Source: Pectobacterium zantedeschiae (GTDB taxonomy: Bacteria; Pseudomonadota; Gammaproteobacteria; Enterobacterales; Enterobacteriaceae). Taken from it: a stretch of DNA of 64,000 bases. Position numbers and translations under genes: made by a program. Shown piece after piece: positions 55,998 to 64,000 of the stretch. The notes under the pieces were generated by a model. It was not told the origin of the DNA. It searched no databases and was given only the letters and a program-made list of their open reading frames with translations. Position 1 is the first letter of the stretch. Each line of letters starts with the position of its first letter. Location: assembly GCF_004137795.1 (NCBI RefSeq), contig NZ_NWTM01000004.1, positions 186,001-250,000 on the forward strand, read 5' to 3'.

Positions 55998-56552
55998 ATG
56001 ATGTCGCAGCCACCGAAGATTTTGCTGCTGTATGCCCATCCGGAACCACAGGACTCGGTCGCAAACCGCGTCTTATTGCAACCGGCGCAGCAGTTGGCAA
56101 ATGTAACTGTGCACGATCTTTACGCACACTATCCTGATTTTTTTATCGATATTCATCACGAACAACAGCTGCTGCGTGAGCACCAGATCATTGTTTTCCA
56201 ACACCCTTTTTACACCTACAGCTGTCCTGCATTGCTGAAAGAGTGGCTTGATAGGGTGCTATCCCGTGGTTTTGCCAATGGGATTGGCGGTAATGCGTTG
56301 GCGGGAAAATATTGGCGTTCGGTGATTACGACGGGTGAACCGGAAGATGCCTATCATGCTGATGGCAACAATCGTTACCCCATGGATGATTTGCTACGTC
56401 CGTTTGAACTGACGGCCGCCATGTGCCGTATGCACTGGATGCGCCCCATGATTGTTTACTGGGCTCGTCGTTTACAGCCTGATGTATTATCGAGTCAAGC
56501 CAGAGCTTACGGTGAATGGCTATCCTCCCCTTTATCTGAAGAGGAACGCTAA
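55998..56552 (+). CDS. kefG: KefG, NAD(P)H oxidoreductase-like ancillary protein of KefB
   Basis: Required for full activity of the KefB potassium efflux system. The 184-residue flavodoxin-fold quinone-oxidoreductase-like protein matches E. coli KefG in length and start ([16 protein letters not shown]). The ATG at 55998 has GGAGGGG upstream. It ends one base before the kefB start codon, so the two are co-translated. Confidence 0.96.
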   Translation: MMSQPPKILLLYAHPEPQDSVANRVLLQPAQQLANVTVHDLYAHYPDFFIDIHHEQQLLREHQIIVFQHPFYTYSCPALLKEWLDRVLSRGFANGIGGNALAGKYWRSVITTGEPEDAYHADGNNRYPMDDLLRPFELTAAMCRMHWMRPMIVYWARRLQPDVLSSQARAYGEWLSSPLSEEER

Positions 56553-56553
56553 T

Positions 56554-58365
56554 ATGGAGAGTTCTGCGCTACTGACCGCCGGAGTCTTGTTTTTGTTTGT
56601 GGCGGTAGTAGCTGTACCGATCGCTGCCCGATTAGGGATTGGTGCCGTATTGGGTTATTTGATCGCTGGGATCGCCATTGGCCCTTGGGGGCTCGGCTTT
56701 ATCCGCGACGTGGAAGCTATCCTGCATTTCTCTGAGCTAGGTGTGGTTTTCCTGATGTTCATCATCGGTCTGGAATTGAATCCGTCTAAGCTCTGGACGC
56801 TGCGCCGTTCGATCTTCGGTGTTGGGGCGGCTCAGGTTGGCCTGAGTGCGCTGATTCTGGGCGGAGCCTTATATCTGACGGACTTCTCGTGGCAGTCTGC
56901 GCTGATCGGCGGCGTTGGACTGGCGATGTCGTCAACGGCCATGGCGCTGCAACTGATGCGCGAAAAGGGCATGAACCGTAGCGAGTCCGGGCAGCTTGGC
57001 TTTTCTGTTCTGCTGTTTCAGGATCTTGCCGTTATCCCTGCATTGGCGCTGATTCCGATTCTGGCTGGTGTACAGGGGGATTTCGGCGATTGGGAACGGA
57101 TCGGGCTCAAGGTCGCCGCATTTCTTGGCATGTTAATCGGTGGCCGCTATCTGGTACGTCCGCTGTTCCGTTTTATCGCGGCATCTGGCGTGCGCGAAGT
57201 GTTTACCGCTGCGGCACTGTTGCTGGTGCTGGGTTCTGCGCTATTTATGGAAGCATTAGGGCTTTCGATGGCGTTAGGTACCTTTATCGCGGGTATTCTG
57301 CTGGCGGAAAGCGAGTATCGACATGAACTGGAAATTGCGATTGAGCCGTTCAAAGGTTTACTGCTCGGACTGTTCTTCATCTCTGTGGGGATGGCGCTAA
57401 ATCTCGGCATTCTCTATACCCACATCGTAAAGATTATGGTCGCAGTATTCGTGCTGGTGGCGGTGAAAGCGGCTGTACTTTATTTCCTGGCGCGGATTAA
57501 CCGAATGCGCCGATCCGAGCGTTTGCAGTTTGCTGGGGTGCTGAGTCAGGGCGGCGAGTTCGCTTTTGTTCTGTTTTCCGCTGCGGCTTCATTCAACGTA
57601 TTGAAAGGTGAGCAGTTACCGCTATTGCTGGTGACGGTGACGCTATCGATGATGACGACACCTCTGCTGATGCAGGTGATCGACCGTATTCTGGCGCGTC
57701 GCTATAACGTGCAGGACGTGCCGGATGAGAAACCGTATGTTGAAGACGACGAACCGCAGGTCATTGTGGTGGGCTTTGGACGTTTCGGACAGGTGATCAG
57801 CCGTTTGCTCATGGCGAATAAAATGCGGATTACGGTTTTGGAACGCGATATCAGCGCCGTCAGCCTCATGCGTAGCTATGGTTATAAGGTTTATTATGGT
57901 GATGCCACGGAGCTGGAACTGCTGCGTTCGGCGGGGGCGGATAAAGCTCGCTCAATCGTGATCACCTGTAATGCGCCGGAAGATACGATGGAAATCGTCC
58001 ATCTGTGTCAGCAGCATTTTCCGAATCTGGAGATTCTGGCGCGCGCACGCGGCCGTGTTGAAGCCCACGAACTGTTGCAGACAGGCGTAAGGCATTTCTC
58101 GCGTGAAACGTTTTCCAGTGCGCTGGAGCTAGGGCGGAAAACACTGGTAACGTTAGGCATGCATCCACATCAGGCGATGCGGGCGCAACAGCATTTCCGC
58201 CGTCTGGATATGCGCATGCTGCGTGAATTGATGCCGCAACTGACGGGAGATGTCGCACAAATCTCCCGTGTGAAAGAAGCCCGTCGTGAGTTGGAAGATA
58301 TTTTCCAACGGGAAATGCTGCGCGAGCGCCGTCGGCCGAGTGTATGGGATGAGGACGACGAGTGA
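56554..58365 (+). CDS. kefB: Glutathione-regulated potassium efflux system protein KefB
   Basis: Ligand-gated K+/H+ antiporter that acidifies the cytoplasm during electrophile (methylglyoxal) stress, kept shut by glutathione. The 603 residues have a CPA2 membrane domain of about 12 segments (1-380), with the family's [16 protein letters not shown] and [22 protein letters not shown] regulatory RCK domain follows ([17 protein letters not shown] onward, about 405). The ATG at 56554 matches the E. coli start; an open frame from 56452 lies within kefG. The stop codon overlaps the left end of a repeat element. Confidence 0.96.
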   Translation: MESSALLTAGVLFLFVAVVAVPIAARLGIGAVLGYLIAGIAIGPWGLGFIRDVEAILHFSELGVVFLMFIIGLELNPSKLWTLRRSIFGVGAAQVGLSALILGGALYLTDFSWQSALIGGVGLAMSSTAMALQLMREKGMNRSESGQLGFSVLLFQDLAVIPALALIPILAGVQGDFGDWERIGLKVAAFLGMLIGGRYLVRPLFRFIAASGVREVFTAAALLLVLGSALFMEALGLSMALGTFIAGILLAESEYRHELEIAIEPFKGLLLGLFFISVGMALNLGILYTHIVKIMVAVFVLVAVKAAVLYFLARINRMRRSERLQFAGVLSQGGEFAFVLFSAAASFNVLKGEQLPLLLVTVTLSMMTTPLLMQVIDRILARRYNVQDVPDEKPYVEDDEPQVIVVGFGRFGQVISRLLMANKMRITVLERDISAVSLMRSYGYKVYYGDATELELLRSAGADKARSIVITCNAPEDTMEIVHLCQQHFPNLEILARARGRVEAHELLQTGVRHFSRETFSSALELGRKTLVTLGMHPHQAMRAQQHFRRLDMRMLRELMPQLTGDVAQISRVKEARRELEDIFQREMLRERRRPSVWDEDDE

Positions 58366-58569
58366 GAACCTATTCTCTAGGCTATTTTACTTGCCATTTT
58401 GAACCTGGGCAGTGCTCGCACAAACGCGATAGCGTTTGAACACACTTCAGTGTGGCCCGTAGGGTGAGCGAAGCGAATAAATCCTCACGTACTGCGTGTA
58501 CGCTCCGGTTTCTGCGCGCTGTCCGAGTCCAAACTGTCTGCGCCAATAACGCCTAGTAGAATAGGTTCT
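58365..58569. mobile_element. MITE-like element with terminal inverted repeats
   Basis: The left end AGAACCTATTCTCTAGGC (58365-58382) and the right end GCCTAGTAGAATAGGTTCT (58551-58569) are inverted repeats with a single-base gap. The 205-base interior has no open frame but several small stems (AAACGC-GATA-GCGTTT, CACACTTCAGTGTG, CGTACTGCGTGTACG). It fits a non-autonomous miniature element. The target duplication is not clear. I do not recognise a named family. Confidence 0.72.
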
Positions 58570-58589
58570 AGATTTTAGGGCGGAGATGA

Positions 58590-58796
58590 ATGGGAGTTAT
58601 CATGCGTAAACGTTTTATTGCTGGGGCCGTATGTCCGACGTGTCAGGCTCAGGACACGCTGGCGGTTGGACGAGAAGATGACATCGAGGTGGTGGTGTGC
58701 GTGAAGTGCGGATATCGCCAGAGTCGGGCCGATGAACCCACAACCGCCGCCGCTCCGCAGGCTAGCGATATTATCGGGATCTTCAGACCAGAATGA
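58590..58796 (+). CDS. yheV: YheV family zinc-ribbon protein
   Basis: A 68-residue protein with two C-x-x-C pairs (CPTC and CVKC), matching the YheV family (66 residues in E. coli); the function is unknown. GGAG five bases before the ATG at 58590 supports that start; a second in-frame ATG at 58602 (MRKRF) is also possible. The MITE-like element ends 20 bases upstream, so the native control region is disrupted or replaced. Confidence 0.88.
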   Translation: MGVIMRKRFIAGAVCPTCQAQDTLAVGREDDIEVVVCVKCGYRQSRADEPTTAAAPQASDIIGIFRPE

Positions 58797-58916
58797 GGGA
58801 TGAGTGTCATGGTGGGATTGTCATCAACCATTGACGTTTTTTGATTCCAGACGGTACATAGGGACATTTTTCAGCTACAATTTGCGCCAGTTTGATTTCC
58901 AACGGTAGGAGATATC

Positions 58917-59507
58917 ATGAAAGTAGCAAAAGATCTGGTGGTCAGCCTGGCCTATCAGGTACGTACAGAAGACGGTGTGTTGGTTGATGAGTCTCCGGTG
59001 AGCGCGCCATTGGACTATCTGCATGGTCACGGTTCCCTGATTTCTGGTCTGGAAAAGGCGTTGGAAGGCCGTGAAGCTGGCGACAAGTTCGATGTGAACA
59101 TTGGTTCTAGTGACGCTTACGGCAACTATGATGAGAATCTGGTTCAGCGTGTACCGAAAGACGTCTTTATGGGCGTTGACGAGTTGCAGGTTGGCATGCG
59201 TTTTCTGGCTGAGACCGATCAGGGTCCAGTTCCAGTTGAAATCACCGAAGTTGAAGATGACCACGTTGTTGTCGACGGCAACCACATGCTGGCAGGCCAG
59301 AACCTGAGCTTCAATGTTGAAGTTGTTGCTATCCGTGAAGCGACGGAAGAAGAACTGGCGCACGGCCACGTTCATGGCGAACACGACCACGATCATGAAC
59401 ACGGCGACGGCTGCTGTGGCGGTCATGGCCATGACCACGATCATGACCATGGTCACCAGCATGGTAAAGGCGGCTGCGGCGGCAATGGTGGATGCGGCTG
59501 CCACTAA
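58917..59507 (+). CDS. slyD: FKBP-type peptidyl-prolyl isomerase SlyD
   Basis: A cytoplasmic prolyl isomerase and nickel-handling chaperone that supports hydrogenase assembly. The 196 residues contain an FKBP domain with an inserted flap (about 1-150) and a metal-binding tail of His, Asp, Gly and Cys repeats (about 152-196, HGEHDHDHEHGDGCCGGHGH). The start MKVAKDLVVSLAYQVRTEDG is the standard one. It forms a convergent pair with slyX. Confidence 0.96.
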   Translation: MKVAKDLVVSLAYQVRTEDGVLVDESPVSAPLDYLHGHGSLISGLEKALEGREAGDKFDVNIGSSDAYGNYDENLVQRVPKDVFMGVDELQVGMRFLAETDQGPVPVEITEVEDDHVVVDGNHMLAGQNLSFNVEVVAIREATEEELAHGHVHGEHDHDHEHGDGCCGGHGHDHDHDHGHQHGKGGCGGNGGCGCH

Positions 59508-59524
59508 TTAATTAGTTGTCGCGC

Positions 59525-59567
59525 ATAAAAAACCTCAGGTTGATGAGTATCACCTGAGGTTTTTTTA
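59525..59567. terminator. Bidirectional terminator between slyD and slyX
   Basis: AAAAAACCTCAGGT pairs with ACCTGAGGTTTTTT (59527-59540 and 59551-59564) around an 11-base loop, with T runs on both strands. Confidence 0.9.
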
Positions 59568-59609
59568 TATTTAGCCTGTAGTGAGCGCCGATACAACGTA
59601 GCTCGCATC

Positions 59610-59828
59610 TCAATAATGCGGCGGTGGTGTTTCTTCCGATTGGGGCGCAACAAGCGATGTTTGCTGGTTACGCAGCCTGTCGGTGAGTAGACGGACGTGC
59701 TCACGCAGGCGGCTAATTTCCCGCTCGTGTTGAATAACCGTTTGGTTAAGCTCTTCTATGGTTAATTCCTGAAAGGCCTGTCGGCTTTCCAACTGTTCAA
59801 GCCGTTCTTCGAGTGCTGATGGTGACAT
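59610..59828 (-). CDS. slyX: SlyX coiled-coil protein
   Basis: A 72-residue protein with heptad-like [32 protein letters not shown] and a C-terminal PPPHY. This is the SlyX family, with unknown function. It lies between slyD and fkpA on the minus strand as in E. coli. Confidence 0.93.
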   Translation of the reverse strand: MSPSALEERLEQLESRQAFQELTIEELNQTVIQHEREISRLREHVRLLTDRLRNQQTSLVAPQSEETPPPHY

Positions 59829-60110
59829 CGGTATTCCCCTTACTTCTTGTTACCCGCGAGTTTGTCAGAAAGCGGAAACTTCTGGTAGTAAAAACGGTCG
59901 CAGTAGGGCGCAATGACGTATCCAGAATAGGGCATATCGTTGCCACGTTGCCTTAGGACGATACAAATGATGTCGGAAAAGCTTCCTGACGTTTTTTATC
60001 AAAGGATTGTCGAGTGCGTCGTTGTGTTGTCTTCGTCCGCACAGTTATAGTAGGCGCGAATTTATTTTAATGATGGCTGGAGCACGTCGCTCCAGATGCT
60101 GGAGAAATGG

Positions 60111-60929
60111 ATGAAATCACTGTTTAAAGTAACGCTGTTAGCAACAACGATGGCTCTGGCTCTGAACGCAGGCCAGGCTCTGGCGGCAGACAAGGCGCAG
60201 GCGTCTGAGAGCACTGCGGCAGCCAAATTCAAGAACGATGAGCAGGCAGCGGCTTATGCGTTAGGTGCATCTTTAGGGCGTTACATGGATAACTCTCTGA
60301 AAGAGCAAGAAAAATTAGGCATCAAGCTGGATAAGGATCAGCTGATCGCTGGCGTTCAGGATGCTTTTGCTGATAAGAGCAAGCTGACTGACGAAGAAAT
60401 CGAAAAAACACTGCAAGGCTTTGAAGGTAAAGTGAAAGCCGCTGCTGAAGCCAAGATGAAGCAAGATGCGAAAGATAACGCTGATAAAGGCACTAAGTAT
60501 CTTGAGTCCTTCGCCAAAGAAAAAGGCGTGAAGAAAACTGAGTCTGGCCTTCTGTATCAGGTTGAGAAAGAAGGTAGCGGCAGTGCGCCGAAAGACAGCG
60601 ATACCGTTGTCGTTAACTACAAAGGTACGCTGGTTGACGGTAGCGAGTTTGACAACTCCTACAAACGTGGTGAGCCGCTTTCTTTCCGTCTGGACGGTGT
60701 GATCCCCGGCTGGACTGAAGGCCTGAAGCACGTTAAGAAAGGCGGCAAAATCAAGCTGGCTATTCCACCAGCACTGGCCTATGGCGAAAATGGCGTGCCT
60801 GGAATCCCGGCTAACTCTACGCTGGTGTTTGACGTTGAACTGTTGGACATCAAATCTGAAGCTGACCTGAAAGCAGCCGATGATGCGAAAGCTGAAAAAC
60901 CAGCCGCCGCAGAGAAAACCGCTAAATAA
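60111..60929 (+). CDS. fkpA: Periplasmic FKBP-type peptidyl-prolyl isomerase FkpA
   Basis: Periplasmic chaperone/prolyl isomerase. The 272 residues have a signal peptide at about 1-25 (ALNAGQALA-ADK), a helical dimerisation domain (about 35-135) and an FKBP domain (about 160-250, with VVVNYKGTLVDGSEFDNSY and PGWTEGLKHVKKGGKIKLAIP). The ATG at 60111 matches E. coli; an earlier start at 60096 is also open. The tail is Lys/Ala/Glu-rich. Confidence 0.96.
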   Translation: MKSLFKVTLLATTMALALNAGQALAADKAQASESTAAAKFKNDEQAAAYALGASLGRYMDNSLKEQEKLGIKLDKDQLIAGVQDAFADKSKLTDEEIEKTLQGFEGKVKAAAEAKMKQDAKDNADKGTKYLESFAKEKGVKKTESGLLYQVEKEGSGSAPKDSDTVVVNYKGTLVDGSEFDNSYKRGEPLSFRLDGVIPGWTEGLKHVKKGGKIKLAIPPALAYGENGVPGIPANSTLVFDVELLDIKSEADLKAADDAKAEKPAAAEKTAK

Positions 60930-60950
60930 GCATCGCTATTATGGCGATAT

Positions 60951-60980
60951 GACCGCAGGCTTGGCCTGCGGTTTTTTTTG
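60951..60980 (+). terminator. Terminator after fkpA
   Basis: CCGCAGGC/GCCTGCGG (60953-60960 and 60964-60971) with a TTG loop and T8. Confidence 0.93.
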
Positions 60981-61114
60981 TGTTCCACACTTCCCTGCAA
61001 TCGAATCCCTTCTCCAGCTTGTTGTCTTTCAATGACGCTGATCTTCAGCCTGACTAAAATTTTCCAACTATCCGTGACGGCTCATATTTATTACCACCGC
61101 TTACTACCTATCTA

Positions 61115-62611
61115 TTAGCGGCACAGCGCACGTAGCACTTTCTCCAACGTCTTGACGGCAATGTCCAATTCATACGGAGAGTGGGCAGCAAATCCCATGA
61201 GGAAACCCGCTTTATGCTGGCCCGACGCGTGTAGCGCTGTCAGCCCTAGTAGATCGATCCCAGATCGTCGTGCTGATTCCACCGCATCGTGTTCAGGGAT
61301 GTCTCGAATGAAGAGGCAGGGCATCTGCATGCCTCCGGTCGGCACTCGTGGCTCTACGAAGTCAGCCAGATGCTGGCGCACCAGTTGTGCCAGCACATCG
61401 CGACGTTCCGCGTAAACGGAGCGCATCGTGCGTACATGTGCACCGAAGTGGCCACCTTCGATGAAGCGTGCCAGCGTGAGCTGTGGAATTGGGGCGCTAT
61501 GCCCATCCATCAAGGTGCGACCCACTGTCATCGGTGCGACCAACTGCGGCGGCAGTACCATGTAACCGATGCGTAGGCCGGGAAACAGCGATTTGGTGAA
61601 GGTGCCGATATAGATCGTGCGATCGTGCGGGTCGAGTCCCTGCACGCAGGCGGTGGGTTTACCCGCATAGTGAAACTCGCTGTCGTAGTCGTCCTCAATA
61701 ATCCAGCTTTGGTGCTGCCTGGCCCATTCGATAACCGCCAGCCTTCGATCCAACGCCAGCGTCGCGCCGGTTGGAAACTGGTGTGAGGGGGTCAGGAATA
61801 CGGCTTTAGCGGGCGCACTGTGTCCGCAGCTTGCCTCAAGGAGGCGATCGACCTGCAATCCATTGGTATCTAATGGTATCGGCACGCACGCGAGCCCGGC
61901 TGCCTCGAATGCCTTGCGTGCGCCGTGGTACACAGGATCTTCAAGGAATATCCTATCGCCAGCATCCATCAGCACATTCGCGCATAAAGTTAGTGCTTGC
62001 TGGGAACTGGTCAACACTAACACACGATCGGGCGTGGCGCGGGCTCCTCGTTCGAGATTGACATAATCTGCGATGGCACGTCTCAATGCTTCCATCCCCT
62101 GCGGCGGGCTGTGTAGCAGCGCCTGAGTGCCATATTCTTTTAGCACCTGCCGCTCCAGTCGTTCCCACGTCTGGAGGGGAAAGCTGCGTGTTTCCGGCAC
62201 GCCGGGCGCGAATGGGCGCGGTATGATGAAATCACGTACACCGCCATTCTGGAACATGGCGCTGCCGCGTTGACTGAGGCGCAACTCTGCTTTGCTATCT
62301 CCGGCTTTCCGAGCTTTGCCACGTCCTGACAGACGTTTTGCCCGTTCTGACACGAAACTGCCGCTGCCAACGCGACGCTCAATGAACCCTTCTGCATGCA
62401 GTTGGCTGTACGCCGATTCGACGGTATCACGCGATACTCCCAGCGATGTCGCCAGTGCGCGTGAAGCGGGTAAGGATTTTCCCACGTCGAGAATGCCATC
62501 GAGGATGAGCTGACGAATCGCCCGCTGGATACGAGCATGCAGCGGCAACGCGCCGTGTGCGGGGTCACCAATCCAGGCTTTGACAGATTCAAGCTGGGCG
62601 TGTTTGAACAA
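61115..62611 (-). CDS. MocR/PdxR-type regulator (GntR HTH fused to aminotransferase domain)
   Basis: A 498-residue fusion with a GntR-type winged helix at about 22-90 (ILDVGKSLPASRALATSLGVSRDTVESAYSQL) and a class I aminotransferase-like domain (about 125-495). The PLP lysine is K340 in TFTKSLFPGLRIGY, with D307/D308 in IIEDDYDSEF. MocR regulators sense PLP or its state and activate a neighbouring gene. The start codon is TTG at 62611 with GAGG seven bases upstream. It is divergent from a PLP-binding YggS-like gene, the probable target. Confidence 0.88.
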   Translation of the reverse strand: MFKHAQLESVKAWIGDPAHGALPLHARIQRAIRQLILDGILDVGKSLPASRALATSLGVSRDTVESAYSQLHAEGFIERRVGSGSFVSERAKRLSGRGKARKAGDSKAELRLSQRGSAMFQNGGVRDFIIPRPFAPGVPETRSFPLQTWERLERQVLKEYGTQALLHSPPQGMEALRRAIADYVNLERGARATPDRVLVLTSSQQALTLCANVLMDAGDRIFLEDPVYHGARKAFEAAGLACVPIPLDTNGLQVDRLLEASCGHSAPAKAVFLTPSHQFPTGATLALDRRLAVIEWARQHQSWIIEDDYDSEFHYAGKPTACVQGLDPHDRTIYIGTFTKSLFPGLRIGYMVLPPQLVAPMTVGRTLMDGHSAPIPQLTLARFIEGGHFGAHVRTMRSVYAERRDVLAQLVRQHLADFVEPRVPTGGMQMPCLFIRDIPEHDAVESARRSGIDLLGLTALHASGQHKAGFLMGFAAHSPYELDIAVKTLEKVLRALCR

Positions 62612-62714
62612 TTGGTCTGCCTCTTATAAAGAAAATGGTGGGGAACATCCGACTATTTTAAATCTATAAATACGTTTCACAATCCATTCATCCTCTTCAT
62701 CAGGAGTTAGGCCG
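62612..62714. other. Divergent control region of the MocR-regulated genes
   Basis: A 103-base AT-rich gap between divergent genes. It must hold both promoters and the regulator's site. I do not see the expected direct repeats by eye. Confidence 0.5.
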
Positions 62715-63536
62715 ATGCTGATATCTTCCGATACGCCCACTCGCCATGATAGCCACGGTCGCTATCCTGAAGCCATCACGGTTGAGGATTTCCAACGTAA
62801 TCTGGCGGCAGTCCAGATGCGCATCGCGGCGGCGTGTCACCGTGTCGGCCGCGATCCTGCAACCGTGCGCTTGCTGCCAGTCAGCAAAACCAAACCAGAA
62901 AATCGCCTGCGTCTGGCCCATGCGGCAGGTTGCCGGATAGTGGGTGAGAACAAGGTGCAGGAGGCCTACCGCAAATGGGAAGCCATGCAGGATTTAGCCG
63001 ACTTACAGTGGTCGGTTATTGGCCATCTGCAAACCAACAAGGCTAAGCTGGTAGCACGCTTCGCTAGCGAATTTCAGGCATTGGATAGCCTGCGGCTGGC
63101 TGAAGCATTGGATCGTCGTTTGCACGTTGAAGGACGCGTGCTGGATGTCTTCGTGCAGGTTAACACCTCCGGCGAGGCCAGTAAGTACGGTCTGTCTCCT
63201 GACGACGTTCCCGCTTTTATTCAGGCGCTTCCCGCATTCTCTGCGCTACGTGTGCGTGGGCTCATGACGCTGGCGTTGTTCTCCTGCGAGGCCGAACGCG
63301 TGCGTCAGTGTTTTATTCGACTGCGTAATCTGCGCGATCGGTTGCAGCAAAACGTGCCTGTTGGCGTCGGGCTGGATGAGTTATCCATGGGGATGTCCGG
63401 CGATTTTGAAATCGCGATTGAGGAAGGTTCCACCGTAGTACGCGTCGGCCAGGCGATCTTCGGTGCACGCCCTTTGCCTGATAGCTACTACTGGCCTGAT
63501 GAAACCACCACAGAAGCCTCTTTAAAAAATCAATAA
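62715..63536 (+). CDS. YggS-like PLP-binding protein (PLPHP/PROSC family)
   Basis: A 273-residue protein of the alanine-racemase-like PLP homeostasis family. The PLP lysine is K58 in LLPVSKTKP, with GENKVQEAYRKW, SVIGHLQTNKAK, VFVQVNTSGEASKYGL and LSMGMSGDFEIAIEEGSTVVRVG, all diagnostic. It is longer than usual (about 235) because of N- and C-terminal extensions of about 20 residues each. The yggS neighbourhood (yggT, proC) is not present, so this is a second, context-specific copy. It is followed 21 bases later by the glyA-type gene. Confidence 0.88.
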   Translation: MLISSDTPTRHDSHGRYPEAITVEDFQRNLAAVQMRIAAACHRVGRDPATVRLLPVSKTKPENRLRLAHAAGCRIVGENKVQEAYRKWEAMQDLADLQWSVIGHLQTNKAKLVARFASEFQALDSLRLAEALDRRLHVEGRVLDVFVQVNTSGEASKYGLSPDDVPAFIQALPAFSALRVRGLMTLALFSCEAERVRQCFIRLRNLRDRLQQNVPVGVGLDELSMGMSGDFEIAIEEGSTVVRVGQAIFGARPLPDSYYWPDETTTEASLKNQ

Positions 63537-63557
63537 TTAACACATAGGATGATACCC

Positions 63558-64000
63558 ATGTATGACACCGCTTTTACTCTTACCGATTTCGATCCCGAAC
63601 TGGCCGATGCTATCCTGCATGAAGAACACCGTCAGGAAACCCACATTGAACTCATCGCCTCAGAGAACTATGCCAGCCCGCTGGTGATGGCGATCCAGAA
63701 TTCCGTGTTCACCAACAAATATGCAGAAGGTTATCCCGGCAAGCGCTACTACAGCGGCTGCGAGTATGTAGATGTGGCCGAACGCCTGGCTATCGAGCGT
63801 GCCAAAGCGTTGTTTGACTGCGATTATGCTAACGTCCAGCCCCATGCTGGCGCTCAGGCTAATGCCGCCGTGTTTTTGGCTCTGACTAACCCCGGTGACA
63901 CCGTGATGGGTATGAATCTGGCTCAAGGGGGGCATTTGACTCACGGCAACCCCTCCAATTTCTCTGGTCGCCACTACAAGATCGTACCTTATGGCCTTGA
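63558..64000 (+). CDS. Serine hydroxymethyltransferase-type enzyme, partial (5' end)
   Basis: The first 147 codons of a PLP enzyme of the serine hydroxymethyltransferase family, cut by the window end. The family motifs [36 protein letters not shown] and [17 protein letters not shown] are present, as is [17 protein letters not shown]. Differences from GlyA at the start ([15 protein letters not shown]) and the MocR/YggS-like context suggest a paralogue with a specialised role rather than the housekeeping enzyme. The PLP lysine lies outside the window. Confidence 0.87.
   Translation, partial: MYDTAFTLTDFDPELADAILHEEHRQETHIELIASENYASPLVMAIQNSVFTNKYAEGYPGKRYYSGCEYVDVAERLAIERAKALFDCDYANVQPHAGAQANAAVFLALTNPGDTVMGMNLAQGGHLTHGNPSNFSGRHYKIVPYGL

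Overview
This 64 kb window is an enterobacterial chromosome segment, almost certainly from a soft-rot Pectobacterium of the P. carotovorum group. The best evidence is a cluster of three family-1 pectate lyase genes plus a fourth, more distant one. The middle lyase (41966-43090) starts with exactly the signal peptide known as the pelB leader, first described from Erwinia carotovora. The rest is the conserved pckA-hslOR-igaA / mrcA-hof-aroKB-dam-trpS / crp-yhe-kef-slyD-fkpA backbone seen in E. coli, with accessory cassettes inserted between backbone blocks. The species call rests on recalled sequences and gene order, not on a search.

Layout. 1-6172: 5' end of pckA (minus strand, cut by the window edge), hslO, hslR, yrfG, igaA (all minus) and nudE (plus). 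6402-7829: a secreted Sde182/DUF1593-type protein inserted before mrcA (minus). 10625-14364: the hofMNOPQ DNA-uptake/pilus-like operon. 14716-20934: aroK-aroB-damX-dam-rpe-gph-trpS. 21009-25751: a minus-strand operon for a polar amino-acid type ABC importer with an AbgB-like M20 amidohydrolase. 26258-30658: nirB-nirD-cysG (minus), with FNR and NarL/NarP sites at the spacing known from E. coli and with no nirC. 31293-37929: a mandelate-racemase-type enolase-superfamily enzyme followed by a complete Dpp/Opp-type ABC transporter. 38121-38690: ppiA. 38776-44755: pelZ, pelC, pelB and pelA, all on the minus strand so transcribed A-B-C-Z. 45342-47236: a divergent saccharopine-dehydrogenase-like gene and TetR-family regulator with three matching palindromes between them. 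47271-60929: pabA, argD, crp, yhfA, prkB, yheU, yheT, a LysE-type exporter, yheS, kefG, kefB, yheV, slyD, slyX, fkpA. 61115-64000: a MocR/PdxR-type regulator divergent from a YggS-like PLP protein and a glyA-type hydroxymethyltransferase cut by the window end.

How the parts may work together. The pectate lyases are secreted depolymerases of plant cell-wall pectin. Each of pelA, pelB and pelC has its own leader, a KdgR-like box about 80 bases before the start codon, a CRP-like half or full site about 325-337 bases before it, and its own closely related GAGCGAG terminator. The crp gene itself lies about 5 kb away. The two ABC importer operons, each with an adjacent catabolic enzyme, fit scavenging of plant-derived compounds, but their substrates cannot be read from sequence. 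nirBD-cysG supplies NADH nitrite reductase and its siroheme cofactor under anaerobic, nitrate-responsive control.

Non-gene structures worth attention are: a ~205 bp element with terminal inverted repeats abutting the kefB stop codon; a pair of ~55-60 bp dispersed repeats (2144-2208 and 50777-50831) whose hairpin stems differ by paired changes; a 17 bp unit repeated three times across the stop codon of the LysE-type gene; and a 28 bp near-perfect palindrome before the M20 hydrolase. I saw no CRISPR array, rRNA, tRNA, transposase or phage gene. The most novel-looking candidates are the MocR/YggS-like/SHMT cassette, the TetR/dehydrogenase cassette and the two uptake-plus-enzyme operons. None of these is shown to be an undescribed system.
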